A DNA stretch of 64,000 nt from Rhodococcus sp. IEGM 1381 (GCF_030056795.1 NZ_JASHKQ010000001.1:620001-684000), one strand, 5' to 3'; shown: positions 34,867 through 44,560, counted from the stretch's first letter. Program-made: numbers and translations. Notes: a model not told the origin generated them from the sequence alone.

Positions 34867-36702
34867 ATGACCCACTACAAGAGCAACCCCCGCGACATCG
34901 AGTTCAACCTGTTCGAGGTCCTGCGGGTGCAGGATCTGTTCGACTCGGGCATCTGGTCCGATCTGGATACGGACACGGTGCGTTCGATGATCGAGGAGGT
35001 GCACCGCCTTGCGGAGGGCCCGGTCTCGGAGTCCTTCGCCTTCGCCGACCGGAATCCACCCACGTTCGATGCGTCCACCCACTCGGTGAGCATCCCCGAG
35101 GAGTTCAAGAAGTCGTTCAGAGCGTATTGGGATGCCGGGTGGGCGTATGTCGCCCTCGATCCGGCGGTCGGCGGAACACCCGCACCCCGAGCCGTGTCGT
35201 GGGCACTGGCCGAAATGGTCCTGTCCGCGCAACCGGCGGCGTTCATGTACGCCGCAGGGCCCACCTCGGCGCACATCCTGTACCAGTTGGCCACGGAGGA
35301 TCAACGTAAGTGGGCGACGACGATGGCGTCGCGCGGCTGGGGCGCGACCATGGTCCTCACCGAACCCGAGGCGGGATCCGACGTCGGCTCGGCGCGCACG
35401 ACCGCGCACCCGCAGCCCGACGGCAGCTGGCACATCGACGGGGTCAAACGGTTCATCACCTCCGCCGATTCCGACGACCTGTTCGAGAACATCGTCCACC
35501 TCGTTCTGGCTCGACCGGAGGGCGGCGGGCCCGGAACGAAGGGACTGTCGCTGTTCATCGTGCCGAAATATCACTTCGACTTCGACACCGAACAACTCGG
35601 CGAGCGCAACGGCGCCTTCGTCACCAACCTCGAGGACAAGATGGGACTGAAGGCATCGGCAACCTGCGAACTCACCTTCGGTCAGCATGGAACCCCGGCG
35701 CAGGGATGGTTGGTCGGTGAGGTGCACAACGGTATCGCGCAGATGTTCGACATGATCGAGTACGCACGAATGTTCGTCGGCACCAAAGCAATTGCGACAC
35801 TGTCGACCGGGTACCTCAACGCCCTCGACTACGCCAAGCAGCGCATCCAGGGCTCGGACATGGCCACGCTCGGCGACAAGACCGCACCACGGGTCCCGAT
35901 CACGCGTCACCCGGACGTCCGCCGGTCACTGATGCTGCAGAAGGCCTACACCGAGGGGTTGCGTGCTCTCTACCTGTACACAGCAGCTCATCAGGACAAT
36001 TCTCTGGCCGCGCAGGTATCGGGTGCCGACGCCGACACCGCCCGCCGGGTCAACGATTTACTGCTGCCCATCGTCAAAGGCGTCGGCTCCGAGCGCGCCT
36101 ACCAGTACTTGACAGACAGCCTGCAGACCTTCGGCGGTTCGGGATATCTGCGGGACTACCCCATCGAGCAGTACATCCGTGACGCGAAGATCGACACGCT
36201 GTACGAGGGCACCACTGCGATACAGGCCCAGGACTTCTTCTTCCGCAAGATCATTCGGGACAAAGGCGTCGCGCTCACCCATCTTTCCGGCCGGATCGAC
36301 GAATTCATCGAGAACGAGAACGGACGACCGGACCTCAACGTCGGTCGCGCCCGCCTCAAAGCTGCGCTCGAGGATGTGCAGGCCATGGTGGGCGCCCTCA
36401 CCGGGTATCTGATGGCAGCACAGGATTCTCCCGAGGCGCTGTACAAGATCGGTCTTGCTTCGGTTCCGTTACTGATGGCGGTCGGCGATCTCCTGATCGG
36501 TTGGCAACTGCTTCGACAAGCAGACCTGGCCGCGCACGCGCTCGAGACGACGACGTCCGATTCCGACCGAGCCTTCTACGAGGGCAAGGTTGCCACCGCA
36601 CACTTCTTCGCCACCACGATCTTGCCGACACTGCACACAACTCGTCGACTGATCGAATCCACCGAAACCAGAATCATGGAACTCGACGAAGCATCGCTCT
36701 GA
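34867..36702 (+). CDS. fadE5: FadE5-like acyl-CoA dehydrogenase
   Basis: From ATG 34867 (AAGG upstream) the protein has 611 residues, as I recall for mycobacterial FadE5. It shares [97 protein letters not shown] and [20 protein letters not shown]. The glutamate of YEGTT is residue 447, the position I recall as the catalytic base of FadE5. The enzyme opens beta-oxidation of acyl-CoAs over a broad chain-length range. An in-frame ATG at 34849 exists but lacks a ribosome-binding site. Confidence 0.9.
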   Translation: MTHYKSNPRDIEFNLFEVLRVQDLFDSGIWSDLDTDTVRSMIEEVHRLAEGPVSESFAFADRNPPTFDASTHSVSIPEEFKKSFRAYWDAGWAYVALDPAVGGTPAPRAVSWALAEMVLSAQPAAFMYAAGPTSAHILYQLATEDQRKWATTMASRGWGATMVLTEPEAGSDVGSARTTAHPQPDGSWHIDGVKRFITSADSDDLFENIVHLVLARPEGGGPGTKGLSLFIVPKYHFDFDTEQLGERNGAFVTNLEDKMGLKASATCELTFGQHGTPAQGWLVGEVHNGIAQMFDMIEYARMFVGTKAIATLSTGYLNALDYAKQRIQGSDMATLGDKTAPRVPITRHPDVRRSLMLQKAYTEGLRALYLYTAAHQDNSLAAQVSGADADTARRVNDLLLPIVKGVGSERAYQYLTDSLQTFGGSGYLRDYPIEQYIRDAKIDTLYEGTTAIQAQDFFFRKIIRDKGVALTHLSGRIDEFIENENGRPDLNVGRARLKAALEDVQAMVGALTGYLMAAQDSPEALYKIGLASVPLLMAVGDLLIGWQLLRQADLAAHALETTTSDSDRAFYEGKVATAHFFATTILPTLHTTRRLIESTETRIMELDEASL

Positions 36703-36725
36703 TCGATCGTGACGCCGGCGGCGGG

Positions 36726-37532
36726 CTACTTGTAGACGGCAATCGGGTTTCCGGCGAAGTCGTAGAGGATTCGTCCGCTGTCGGTACGGAATTCGATCTC
36801 GGGTCTCTCTTGGTTGTCGATCGTGAGGCTGTCCACGACGGCATTCGGGTTCCCGAGTGACTCGGGAACTCCGGCAAGCACATTGGCCACGAGCGTGTGG
36901 TCGATCGACATCCAGTCGAAGGTTCCGGCGTCGTTCAAGCTGGACGACGAGTAGGGCCCGGGGTCGAATCCGCCGTAGACCGCCACATCCTCGACGGCAC
37001 GGTTCGCGTCGAATCGGTAGATGTCGGCGCGTTGATCGATCAACCGGATGCTGACGGAGACGACCTCCGAAGACCCGAACCGGTCGACGTACTGTTGTCG
37101 GAAGTTGTCGAGACCGGCCGCGGTATCGAAGACGAAGGGCCGCGCGACAATCGGCGTCACACCGTCGGCAACCTCCACCACAGATGTCGGGCTCGATGTG
37201 GGAACAGCAGCCATTATCGGCTCGTCGTCGGCCTGGGAGTCGAGCAGAAACACGGTCAATCCGACGGCGACGACGATGACGGCGAGAAGTGCGTAGAGCA
37301 CCCGACGTTTGGGTTCGTAGTGCCGCGGCGGCGGTTCGGGCAGGTCGACGTCGGTCTGCAGGTCATCGGTCAGAGCGCGAAGATCGCTGAGTGTGACTGC
37401 AGCGACGGCTCTTTCGATGCGAAGTCGGTGTTCCTCGTACGTCATCTGCCCGTCGGAGTACGCCCTGTCCAGCGCGGTGGCCGTCGTGGCGCGATCGATT
37501 TCCCGCGCGCGCTTGCTCGCATTTCCCGACAT
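36726..37532 (-). CDS. DUF1707-domain membrane-anchored protein (first of tandem pair)
   Basis: The 268-residue protein has an N-terminal DUF1707 domain (ATTATALDRAYSDGQMTYEE followed by HRLRIERAVAAVTLSDLRAL) facing the cytoplasm, a single membrane helix (VLYALLAVIVVAVGLTVFLL, about 75-97) and an extracytoplasmic beta-rich domain ending GRILYDFAGNPIAVYK. The role of such proteins is unknown; DUF1707 has been linked to envelope-associated regulators. It follows its paralogue with a 9-bp gap and converges on fadE5. Confidence 0.75.
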   Translation of the reverse strand: MSGNASKRAREIDRATTATALDRAYSDGQMTYEEHRLRIERAVAAVTLSDLRALTDDLQTDVDLPEPPPRHYEPKRRVLYALLAVIVVAVGLTVFLLDSQADDEPIMAAVPTSSPTSVVEVADGVTPIVARPFVFDTAAGLDNFRQQYVDRFGSSEVVSVSIRLIDQRADIYRFDANRAVEDVAVYGGFDPGPYSSSSLNDAGTFDWMSIDHTLVANVLAGVPESLGNPNAVVDSLTIDNQERPEIEFRTDSGRILYDFAGNPIAVYK

Positions 37533-37541
37533 GATCAGCCC

Positions 37542-38348
37542 TTATCCTTCCGGATCCCATGGTCTGACGGAGGTGAAGTTGCCATCGAGATCGAGTGTGA
37601 GGTGCCCGCTCTCACCGAATTCGTTGTTGGCGAAGACCGACACCTCAGGGCCGCTGCCGTAGTCGCGCACAAGAAGGTAGACGGTATCGACCTGGGTGAG
37701 GTTCAGGCTCGCGCCCGCACCGGCGATCACACCGGCAACGACAGGCAGCTCCAGCGCACCGATGTCGACGGTCGGTGTGGATGCCGCGCGGGCCGTCGGG
37801 CTACCGAATTCCTCCAGCGATCCGTCGCGGTAGATCGAGTCGATACCGAGAAAAGGACGCGCGGGGTCGACGCGGGTGTAGACGGCGTAGTCCGGATAGA
37901 CGCTGAGGTCGTCGAGCACCGTCGTGCCGAACTGATCCCGTGCAATCGACACGATGCGTTCGAGACCCTCGAGTTCGAGGTATCCCGCGGATCCGAACTG
38001 GTGGCGAGGGTCGTCGGCCACGGCACAGGAGCGAATGCCGAAGGTGAGGGCCACGACGGCACCGATCAAGGGCACGACCACGGTCAGCAAACCCAGCTGG
38101 CGTCCACGTCGCCCGGGCACGGTGACGCTCTTCCACGGGGCCATCTCCGTGAGATCGGTTTCGCCCTGCAAATCCTCGATCAGTCGGTGGAGATCTCCCA
38201 GAGTGGCAGCTCTCATGGCTGCTGCCACTCGCGCCGCGTGTTCGGCGTCGGTGAGCTGTCCGTCGTCGCGGGCCCTATCTAGAGTGGCGCACGCATCGGT
38301 GCGATCTCCGTCTCTCGCCCGCGTGGAGGGGGCAGACCGTGTCGGCAC
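37542..38348 (-). CDS. DUF1707-domain membrane-anchored protein (second of tandem pair)
   Basis: From GTG 38348 the protein is 268 residues, the same length as its neighbour. It has a DUF1707 domain (CATLDRARDDGQLTDAEHAA), a membrane helix (LGLLTVVVPLIGAVVALTFG) and an external domain (FANNEFGESGHLTLDLDGNF). The neighbour ends in a comparable way (RILYDFAGNPIAVYK), so the pair arose by duplication. There is no ribosome-binding site, but TATGCT ends 6 nt before the GTG, which suggests a leaderless transcript. The frame is open further upstream, so the start is tentative. Confidence 0.65.
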   Translation of the reverse strand: MPTRSAPSTRARDGDRTDACATLDRARDDGQLTDAEHAARVAAAMRAATLGDLHRLIEDLQGETDLTEMAPWKSVTVPGRRGRQLGLLTVVVPLIGAVVALTFGIRSCAVADDPRHQFGSAGYLELEGLERIVSIARDQFGTTVLDDLSVYPDYAVYTRVDPARPFLGIDSIYRDGSLEEFGSPTARAASTPTVDIGALELPVVAGVIAGAGASLNLTQVDTVYLLVRDYGSGPEVSVFANNEFGESGHLTLDLDGNFTSVRPWDPEG

Positions 38349-38447
38349 AGGTGGAGCATAGTGTTCCGAGGCCGAAATGGGACCTGCTCGCGGCCGAGGC
38401 GGGGTTCGCAAGTCCGCATCGGAGGGGCCGCACGTACTCTGGTCCTC

Positions 38448-38879
38448 GTGCGACTTCAGCGACAGGTGGTGGACTACGCCCTTCAGCGTCGGTCGCTGCT
38501 GGCCGAGGTCTACTCCGGTAGGACGGGTGTCGCAGCGGTCTGTGATGCAGATCCGTACCTGCTTCGCGCTGCCAAGTTCCATGGACGTGGCAGCGATGTG
38601 GTGTGCCCCATCTGCCGCAAGGAGCAGCTCACGCTGGTGTCTTGGGTGTTCGGCGAGAAGCTCGGGACACTGTCCGGGTCGGCGAGAACGGCGGACGAAC
38701 TCGTCCGCCTCGCGGCGACCCAGGAGGAGTTCTCGGTCCATGTGGTCGAGGTGTGCCGTTCGTGCAGCTGGAACCACCTCGTCCAGTCCTACGTCCTCGG
38801 GGCCGTTCCCGCGCCCAAGCAACCCCGTCGTCCGCGATCGGGTTCCCGCCAACCGAACCGTCGTACCGCGAGTGAGTGA
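38448..38879 (+). CDS. DUF5318-family protein with zinc-ribbon-like cysteines
   Basis: The 143-residue protein begins at GTG 38448 with RLQRQVVDYALQRRSLLAEV and has VCDADPYLLRAAKFHG, VVCPICRKEQLTLVSWVFGE and VEVCRSCSWNHLVQSYVLG. The two CxxC pairs probably bind zinc. This family sits directly before ponA1 in mycobacteria (Rv0049), and the same order is kept here. Its function is unknown; the fixed position suggests a cell-wall link. Confidence 0.8.
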   Translation: MRLQRQVVDYALQRRSLLAEVYSGRTGVAAVCDADPYLLRAAKFHGRGSDVVCPICRKEQLTLVSWVFGEKLGTLSGSARTADELVRLAATQEEFSVHVVEVCRSCSWNHLVQSYVLGAVPAPKQPRRPRSGSRQPNRRTASE

Positions 38880-38948
38880 CACAATCGCTCGGCTGATGCC
38901 TTTTCGCGAGAAGTCGACGCGGCCGCCGAAATTACTGGAGATCTGTAC

Positions 38949-41648
38949 GTGAGTTCCCCCTACGACAACAACTCGGGTAGCAACGAACCTGGCCGTAGCG
39001 ACTCCGGACGGCGTCCTGACGTGCCGGGCCCACCGCGCGGCAGCAGGCATTCCGATCCGCCCGGGCGTCGCCCCGTGCCTCCGCCCGGCCAGCGTCCGAT
39101 GCCGCCTCAGGGTCGGCCACCGATGCCTCCCCCAGGTCAGCGCCCCGGACCTCCTCCGGGACAGCGACCGATGGCGCCGCAGGGCAGGCCGCCGATGCCG
39201 CCGCCCGGTCAGCGCCCCGGCCCTCCGCCCGGTCAGCGTCCGATGTCGCCGCAGGGTCGACCACCTGTGCCTCCGCCCGGTCAGCGTCCGGGACCCGCTT
39301 CCGGCCGGCGTCCCTTACCGCCGCAGGGTCGGCCCCCGGGTGAACGTCGCTATGGGGAGCCGCCGTTCACGCCGGGTGCGCGCTCCGCAGTAGGGCCTGC
39401 GTCCGCCGCGGCCGGCGTCACCCGATCGGGATCCGTCCCGCCGCCACACGAACCGAACGATCCATCAGCTCGCTCCTCGGGCAGTGAACCGCCTGAGCCC
39501 CCGGAAAGAGGTCCCGCCGCGAAAACGAAGAAGAAGTCCAAGTGGCGGGTCGTTCGGCGCACGATGTACGCGTTGATCGCCTTGGGCCTGATCGTGCCGA
39601 TCTTGGCCTTCATGGTGGCGTACACGCTGGTCGACGTGCCGCGGCCCGGTGACCTCAGAACCAACCAGGTCGCCACTGTCTTTGCGTCGGACGGCACGAG
39701 CGTGATCGGCAAGGTGGTGCCCCCCGAAGGCAACCGGACCGATGTGACGATCGACCAGATCCCGGAGCACGTGCGCAATGCCGTGCTCTCGGCCGAGGAC
39801 CGCGATTTCTACTCCAACCCCGGATTCTCGGTGACCGGATTCGGCCGGGCTCTGCGAGACAACGTACTAGGACGCGATAGCGCAGGCGGCGGTTCGACGA
39901 TCACCCAGCAGTACGTGAAGAACGCCTTGGTCGGTAACGATCGGACGCTGACACGCAAAACGCGCGAGCTGGTCATTTCCTCTAAGATGGCGCGGCAGTG
40001 GTCCAAGGATGACATTCTCGCGGCCTATCTGAACACCATCTACTTCGGTCGTGGCGCGTACGGCATCGCAGCCGCGTCGACGGCATATTTCGGTAAGTCC
40101 GTCGATCAGCTCTCGGTCGAAGAAGGTGCCGTTCTGGCGGCGACCATTCAGCAGCCTTCGGGTCTGGATCCCGAGTTCAACCCGACGGGTGCTCAGTCGC
40201 GCTGGAACTACGTGCTCGACGGCATGGTCTCGCAGGGCCAGCTCGACGCGACCCAGCGAGCCGCGATGCAGTATCCGCCGTGGATCCCCAGCTCACAGGT
40301 GGACTCCGGCGATGCCGACGACGCGGGTCCCAACGGCCTGATCAAGGCCCAGGTGCTGCGCGAGTTGTCCGCTGCCGGGGTCAGTGAGCAGGACCTCAAT
40401 ACCGAGGGTCTGCAGATCACCACGACAATCGATCCGAAGGCGCAGGCAGCTGCGGTCGAGGCCGTGGACAACAACCTCGAAGGCGAGCCGTCGGAACTGC
40501 GGACGGCCTCGGTATCGATCGATCCGCGCAGTGGTGCGGTCCGTTCCTACTATGGCGGCGCGGACGGGCGCGGATTCGACTTCGCGCAATCGGGGCTGCA
40601 GACCGGCTCCTCGTTCAAGGTGTTCGGCCTCGCCGCTGCCCTGGACCAGGGCATTCCACTGTCGAAGATGTACGACAGCTCCTCGCTCGACGTCAACGGC
40701 ATCCAGATCAGCAACGTCGAGGGCGAATCCTGCGGAACCTGCACCATCGCCGAGGCCCTCAAGCGGTCGCTCAACACGAGCTTCTACCGCATGATGCTCG
40801 GCATGGACAACGGCCCGCAGGCCATCGCGGACATGGCCCACAAGCTCGGCATCCCGCAGGAGATCGAGGGCGTCGGCCCCACGTTGACCGAGCCCGACAA
40901 CGCGGGCCCGAACTACGGAGTCGTGCTCGGCCAGTATCAGTCTCGGGTCCTCGATATGGCCTCTGCCTACGCGACACTGGCAGCGTCGGGGGTCTACCAC
41001 ACCCCGCACTTCGTGCAGAAGGTCGTCACGGCCGACGGCACGGTGTTGCTCGACCGCGCACCCGAGGCGGGCCAGCAGGTGGTCTCGGCTGCGGTCGCGG
41101 ACAACGTGACCTCGGCGATGCGTCCGATCGCCGGATACTCCAACGGCCACAACCTCGCAGGCGGTCGTCAGTCGGCAGCCAAGACCGGTACCGCGCAGCT
41201 CGGCGACACCGGGCAGAACAAGGACGCGTGGATGGTCGGCTACACCCCGTCGCTGTCGACGGCGGTGTGGGTCGGTACCGAACAGGGTCTGCCGCTCGAG
41301 AACAGTTACGGCGGTCCGATCTACGGATCGGGCATACCGTCGGACATCTGGAAGGCGACGATGGACGGGACGCTGGAGGGCACCTCGAACGAGACGTTCC
41401 CGACGCCCGAGGCCATTGCCGGTCAGGCCGGAGTACCGCAGTATTCCGCGCCCGCCCCGACGGCAACTGTCGCGCCGTCGACTGCTCCGCCACAGGTGAC
41501 CCTGCCGATTCCGACGGAGATCTCTCCGCCGGTCGTCATCACTCCACGGCAGGTCGAAATTCTGCCCGGCGTGACGATCCCGCTGCCCGGATTGGCACCG
41601 GCCCAGCCGGCGCCAGCGGCACCCGAACCGGCGACACCCGGGCAATAG
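38949..41648 (+). CDS. ponA1: Bifunctional penicillin-binding protein (class A), PonA1-like
   Basis: The 899-residue protein has a Pro/Gly/Arg/Gln-rich cytoplasmic tail (residues 1-200), a membrane helix (about 205-230), a GT51 transglycosylase domain with EDRDFYSNPGFSVTGFGRAL (catalytic Glu283) and GGSTITQQYVKN, and a transpeptidase domain with SSFK (Ser554/Lys557), SLN and KTGT (from Lys745). A Pro-rich tail closes it; no PASTA domain is present. It polymerises and crosslinks peptidoglycan. GTG 38949 is preceded by GGAG. The gene order DUF5318-ponA1-GT87 is as in M. tuberculosis Rv0049-Rv0051. Confidence 0.93.
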   Translation: MSSPYDNNSGSNEPGRSDSGRRPDVPGPPRGSRHSDPPGRRPVPPPGQRPMPPQGRPPMPPPGQRPGPPPGQRPMAPQGRPPMPPPGQRPGPPPGQRPMSPQGRPPVPPPGQRPGPASGRRPLPPQGRPPGERRYGEPPFTPGARSAVGPASAAAGVTRSGSVPPPHEPNDPSARSSGSEPPEPPERGPAAKTKKKSKWRVVRRTMYALIALGLIVPILAFMVAYTLVDVPRPGDLRTNQVATVFASDGTSVIGKVVPPEGNRTDVTIDQIPEHVRNAVLSAEDRDFYSNPGFSVTGFGRALRDNVLGRDSAGGGSTITQQYVKNALVGNDRTLTRKTRELVISSKMARQWSKDDILAAYLNTIYFGRGAYGIAAASTAYFGKSVDQLSVEEGAVLAATIQQPSGLDPEFNPTGAQSRWNYVLDGMVSQGQLDATQRAAMQYPPWIPSSQVDSGDADDAGPNGLIKAQVLRELSAAGVSEQDLNTEGLQITTTIDPKAQAAAVEAVDNNLEGEPSELRTASVSIDPRSGAVRSYYGGADGRGFDFAQSGLQTGSSFKVFGLAAALDQGIPLSKMYDSSSLDVNGIQISNVEGESCGTCTIAEALKRSLNTSFYRMMLGMDNGPQAIADMAHKLGIPQEIEGVGPTLTEPDNAGPNYGVVLGQYQSRVLDMASAYATLAASGVYHTPHFVQKVVTADGTVLLDRAPEAGQQVVSAAVADNVTSAMRPIAGYSNGHNLAGGRQSAAKTGTAQLGDTGQNKDAWMVGYTPSLSTAVWVGTEQGLPLENSYGGPIYGSGIPSDIWKATMDGTLEGTSNETFPTPEAIAGQAGVPQYSAPAPTATVAPSTAPPQVTLPIPTEISPPVVITPRQVEILPGVTIPLPGLAPAQPAPAAPEPATPGQ
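39078..39347 (+). repeat. 72-bp in-frame tandem repeat in ponA1
   Basis: Three copies plus a degenerate fourth of a 24-residue unit (PPPGQRPMPPQGRPPMPPPG, then QRPG) form residues 44-133 of the cytoplasmic tail. Copies differ at single positions (P/A/S before PQG, M/V before PPPG). Confidence 0.85.
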
Positions 41649-41658
41649 CGACTCACCG

Positions 41659-43278
41659 GTGACGACCGAACCCGACCGCAAGGGTCGAGCATTGGCGAGC
41701 CCCGGTCGTCTCGACTCGGCGAGTGCGACGGGCCGGGATTTACCCAGGAGCGCAGCGGGCCGGGATTTACCCAGGAGCGCAGCGGGCCGGGATTTACCCA
41801 GTCGGACCGATCCGATGATCGGGGAACTGTCCTCGGTCATCGGTGGTCCGGTCGGGCGACACGCGGTGATCGGACGGCAACGGTGGTTCACCGCACTGCG
41901 GGTGATCCTGCTGCTGGCCGTGATCTTTCTGTGCTTCGGTTGGTTCGCGAAGGCGGCGTGCATTCAGCAGGCTCCGGTGGGCCCCAACGGTGAGCTCGGA
42001 CTGGATTGGAGTGGCAGCCGGCAATACGTGGCGATGTGTTACTCGGACACCGTGCCGCTCTACGGTGCCGAGCGACTCGACCAAGGTGCGTTCCCGTACA
42101 AGAAGTCCTGGGAAGAAACCAATGCCGACGGCTCCACCCAGGTTCGGTACATGGAGTACCCGGTGCTCGCTGGGCTGTACCAGTACGGCTCGATGGTCGT
42201 CGGGAAGATGTGGAACTCGCTCAGTTTCCTTCCCCAGGCCCTGCCCGTCGTCGTGTATTTCAACGTGGTTGCCCTGGGGCTGGCCGTCGCCTGGTTGGTC
42301 ACCGTGTGGGCCACGGCAATAGCTGCCGGACGGCGCATCTGGGACGCGGCCCTGGTGGCTGCGTCGCCGCTGGTGATCGTGCACGGCTTCACCAATTTCG
42401 ACGCTCTCGCAGCGGCTTTCGCTCTTACCGGTCTGCTGGCATGGGCCAAGAAGCGTCCGGTTCTCGCCGGTGTGCTGATCGGACTCGGCGGTGCCACCAA
42501 GCTCTATCCCCTGTTGTTCCTCGGTCCGCTGTTGGTGCTGTGCTGGCGCACCGGACGGATGCGGGAGTGGGGCCTGACTGCCGGAGCCGCGATCGGAGCC
42601 TGGCTGGCCGTCAATCTTCCGCTCGCACTGCTGTATCCGTCGGGGTGGTACGAATTCTTCCGGCTCAACTCCCAGCGCGGGGCCGATCCGGATTCGCTGT
42701 ACAACGTGGTCACCTCGTTCACCGGCTGGCCCGGTTTCGACGGTCCGCTGTACGCAGGTGCCAAGCCCCTGATCCTCAATGCCGTGACGCTGGTGTTGTT
42801 CGCCATCGTGTGTGCGGTGATCGCCTACATCGGCACGACGGCCCCGGTGCGGCCGCGGCTCGCGCAGTTGGTGTTCCTGGTAGTGGCCGGCTTCCTGCTC
42901 ACCAACAAGGTGTGGAGCCCGCAGTATTCGCTCTGGCTGGTTCCACTGGCCGTCCTGGCACTACCGCATCGCCGAATACTGTTGGCGTGGATGACAATCG
43001 ACGCGTTCGTCTGGTTCCCGCGGATGTACTACTACCTGGGCGTGGATAACAAGGGCCTTCCCGAACAGTGGTTCACCGCAGCCGTCGTGGTGCGCGATAT
43101 CGCCGTTATCGGGTTGTGTGCGTTGATCATTCGACAGATCTACCGGCCGTCCCAAGACCTCATTCGAAACGGCAGCGCCGTCGACCCGCTCGGTGGCGTT
43201 CTCGACGGCGCTGCAGATCGGACCACTGCAGATCGGACCGGGGCCCGCAAGGTCACATATAGCGGCCCAGCTGTTTGA
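41659..43278 (+). CDS. GT87-family membrane glycosyltransferase (DUF2029), Rv0051-like
   Basis: The 539-residue protein has about ten membrane helices and the DUF2029/GT87 signatures: MEYPVLAGLYQYGS, FTNFDALAAAFALTGLLAWA, GLGGATKLYPLLFLGPLLVL, NSQRGADPDSLYNVVTSFTG and TNKVWSPQYSLWLVPLAVL. GT87 enzymes use polyprenyl-phosphate mannose to build lipomannan and related glycans outside the membrane. It starts at GTG 41659, 10 nt after ponA1. Its end overlaps the convergent TerD gene by 26 bp. Both termini carry short tandem DNA repeats. Confidence 0.85.
   Translation: MTTEPDRKGRALASPGRLDSASATGRDLPRSAAGRDLPRSAAGRDLPSRTDPMIGELSSVIGGPVGRHAVIGRQRWFTALRVILLLAVIFLCFGWFAKAACIQQAPVGPNGELGLDWSGSRQYVAMCYSDTVPLYGAERLDQGAFPYKKSWEETNADGSTQVRYMEYPVLAGLYQYGSMVVGKMWNSLSFLPQALPVVVYFNVVALGLAVAWLVTVWATAIAAGRRIWDAALVAASPLVIVHGFTNFDALAAAFALTGLLAWAKKRPVLAGVLIGLGGATKLYPLLFLGPLLVLCWRTGRMREWGLTAGAAIGAWLAVNLPLALLYPSGWYEFFRLNSQRGADPDSLYNVVTSFTGWPGFDGPLYAGAKPLILNAVTLVLFAIVCAVIAYIGTTAPVRPRLAQLVFLVVAGFLLTNKVWSPQYSLWLVPLAVLALPHRRILLAWMTIDAFVWFPRMYYYLGVDNKGLPEQWFTAAVVVRDIAVIGLCALIIRQIYRPSQDLIRNGSAVDPLGGVLDGAADRTTADRTGARKVTYSGPAV
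41730..41801 (+). repeat. 27-bp tandem repeat in the N-terminal part of the GT87 gene
   Basis: A 27-bp unit beginning GGGCCGGGATTTACCCAG is present twice in full (41730-41756, 41757-41783) and once in part (41784-41801), with no mismatch. It encodes GRDLPRSAA repeats in the cytoplasmic tail and is a candidate for copy-number variation. Confidence 0.9.
43211..43240 (+). repeat. 15-bp tandem duplication at the end of the GT87 gene
   Basis: CTGCAGATCGGACCA is followed directly by CTGCAGATCGGACCG. It encodes a repeated ADRT in the C-terminal tail. Confidence 0.8.
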
Positions 43279-44512
43279 CGGCCTCACCGGCGTGCTTGGC
43301 CGCGATGCCGTCGCCGATGGCCTGTAGTTTCCATTCACTGCCCTGGCGATACACCTTGGCCATCACCAGGCCGGTGAACGGCATGCCGCCCTGCAGGGTG
43401 AAGCGCGCCAGCTCGGTGTTGGTCGTGTTGTCCACCAGCCGGCAGAATGCGTTGGCTACCTGCTCGAACGTCTGGCCACGGTACGAGGTGACGGTGAAGA
43501 TGATGCCGGTGACGTGCTGGGGAACTTTCGTCAGGTCGACCACAATGACCTCGTCGTCCCCCTCGCCCTCTCCGGTTAGGTTGTCGCCCTGGTGCACGAT
43601 CGAGCCGTCCTTGGCTTTGAGCTGACCGTAGTAGACGACATCGTTGACGTTGCGGTCCGCGAGCATGATCGCGGACGCGTCCAGGTCGATGTTCGCCGCG
43701 CGGCCTCCGCCGCCGAAGAGGCCGCCCTTTTTGGGAGTGGTCACCGGGTCCCAGCCCAGGCCCATGCGAATGACCGTCAGGGCCACGCCGCCGTCCTTGC
43801 GGAGTGTGACCTTCTGGCCCTTGGTGAGGCTGACAGGCTTGGACTTGGTGAGGCTGACCTCCGGAGCCTCGGTGCGGACCGGGGCGACGGGTGGTGCCGG
43901 CGGCGCAACAGGAGGCGGTGGAGTGGCGGGAGCGGGAGGAGGTGTCGGTGCAGGGGCGTCGTCAACGGACACACCGTGATCGGTCACCAATGCGGCGAAT
44001 CCACCTGCGTAACCCTGTCCGACGGCCCGAACCTTCCAGCTGCCCTGGCGACGGTAGATCTCGAGTGCGATGACGATCGATTCCGAGCTCAAGCCGTCGA
44101 TGGCGTACTCGTACAACACATTTCCAGCGATGTCGCTGACCCGCGCGACAGGAGCGGTGGAACGACCGAAGTTGCTCGACGCGTCGTCGAGGGTGATGAC
44201 CGCGCGGATCTGTTCGATGTCGGCGGGAACTGCAGCGAGCGATACGGTGAGCCGGGCTGGACCGCCTTGGATGGGCTCGAGGCGGACGCCTGGGCCGGTG
44301 GGCTGGTTGAAGAACACGAAATCTGCGTCCGTCCGTACCTTCCCAGCATCGGTGACCAGCAGTGCGGACAGGTCCGCGGGTACGGCCAACGCGATGGAGA
44401 CGACGACGTCACCGACGGTGAGGGGGCCATTCTGACCCTTGGACAACGGTTGACCGGCCGGAGCAGACAATGTGATGGACTCTCTCTCGAAGTGCTGGTT
44501 ACCGTCATCCAA
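43253..44512 (-). CDS. Double TerD-domain protein
   Basis: The 419-residue protein holds two TerD domains joined by a Pro/Ala-rich linker (about 185-215). The first (about 10-180) is divergent: [53 protein letters not shown]. The second (about 225-415) is canonical: MGLGWDPVT, NIDLDASAIM, GSIVHQGDNLTGEGEGDDEV, WKLQAIGDGIAAKHAGEA. The acidic DLDAS and GDNLTGEGEGDDE segments form the Ca2+ sites of TerD. It belongs with the Ter stress island that extends to 55 kb. Confidence 0.9.
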   Translation of the reverse strand: MDDGNQHFERESITLSAPAGQPLSKGQNGPLTVGDVVVSIALAVPADLSALLVTDAGKVRTDADFVFFNQPTGPGVRLEPIQGGPARLTVSLAAVPADIEQIRAVITLDDASSNFGRSTAPVARVSDIAGNVLYEYAIDGLSSESIVIALEIYRRQGSWKVRAVGQGYAGGFAALVTDHGVSVDDAPAPTPPPAPATPPPPVAPPAPPVAPVRTEAPEVSLTKSKPVSLTKGQKVTLRKDGGVALTVIRMGLGWDPVTTPKKGGLFGGGGRAANIDLDASAIMLADRNVNDVVYYGQLKAKDGSIVHQGDNLTGEGEGDDEVIVVDLTKVPQHVTGIIFTVTSYRGQTFEQVANAFCRLVDNTTNTELARFTLQGGMPFTGLVMAKVYRQGSEWKLQAIGDGIAAKHAGEAVKQLGRYM

Positions 44513-44560
44513 TGTACTTGTTCGATTTGTCCGACTGGTGTGGCCGAGCGTCGTGGCCGG

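Noticed and set aside
39078..39347. CRISPR-like array
   Set aside because: The repeat is an in-frame 72-bp coding repeat of Pro-rich protein without spacers.
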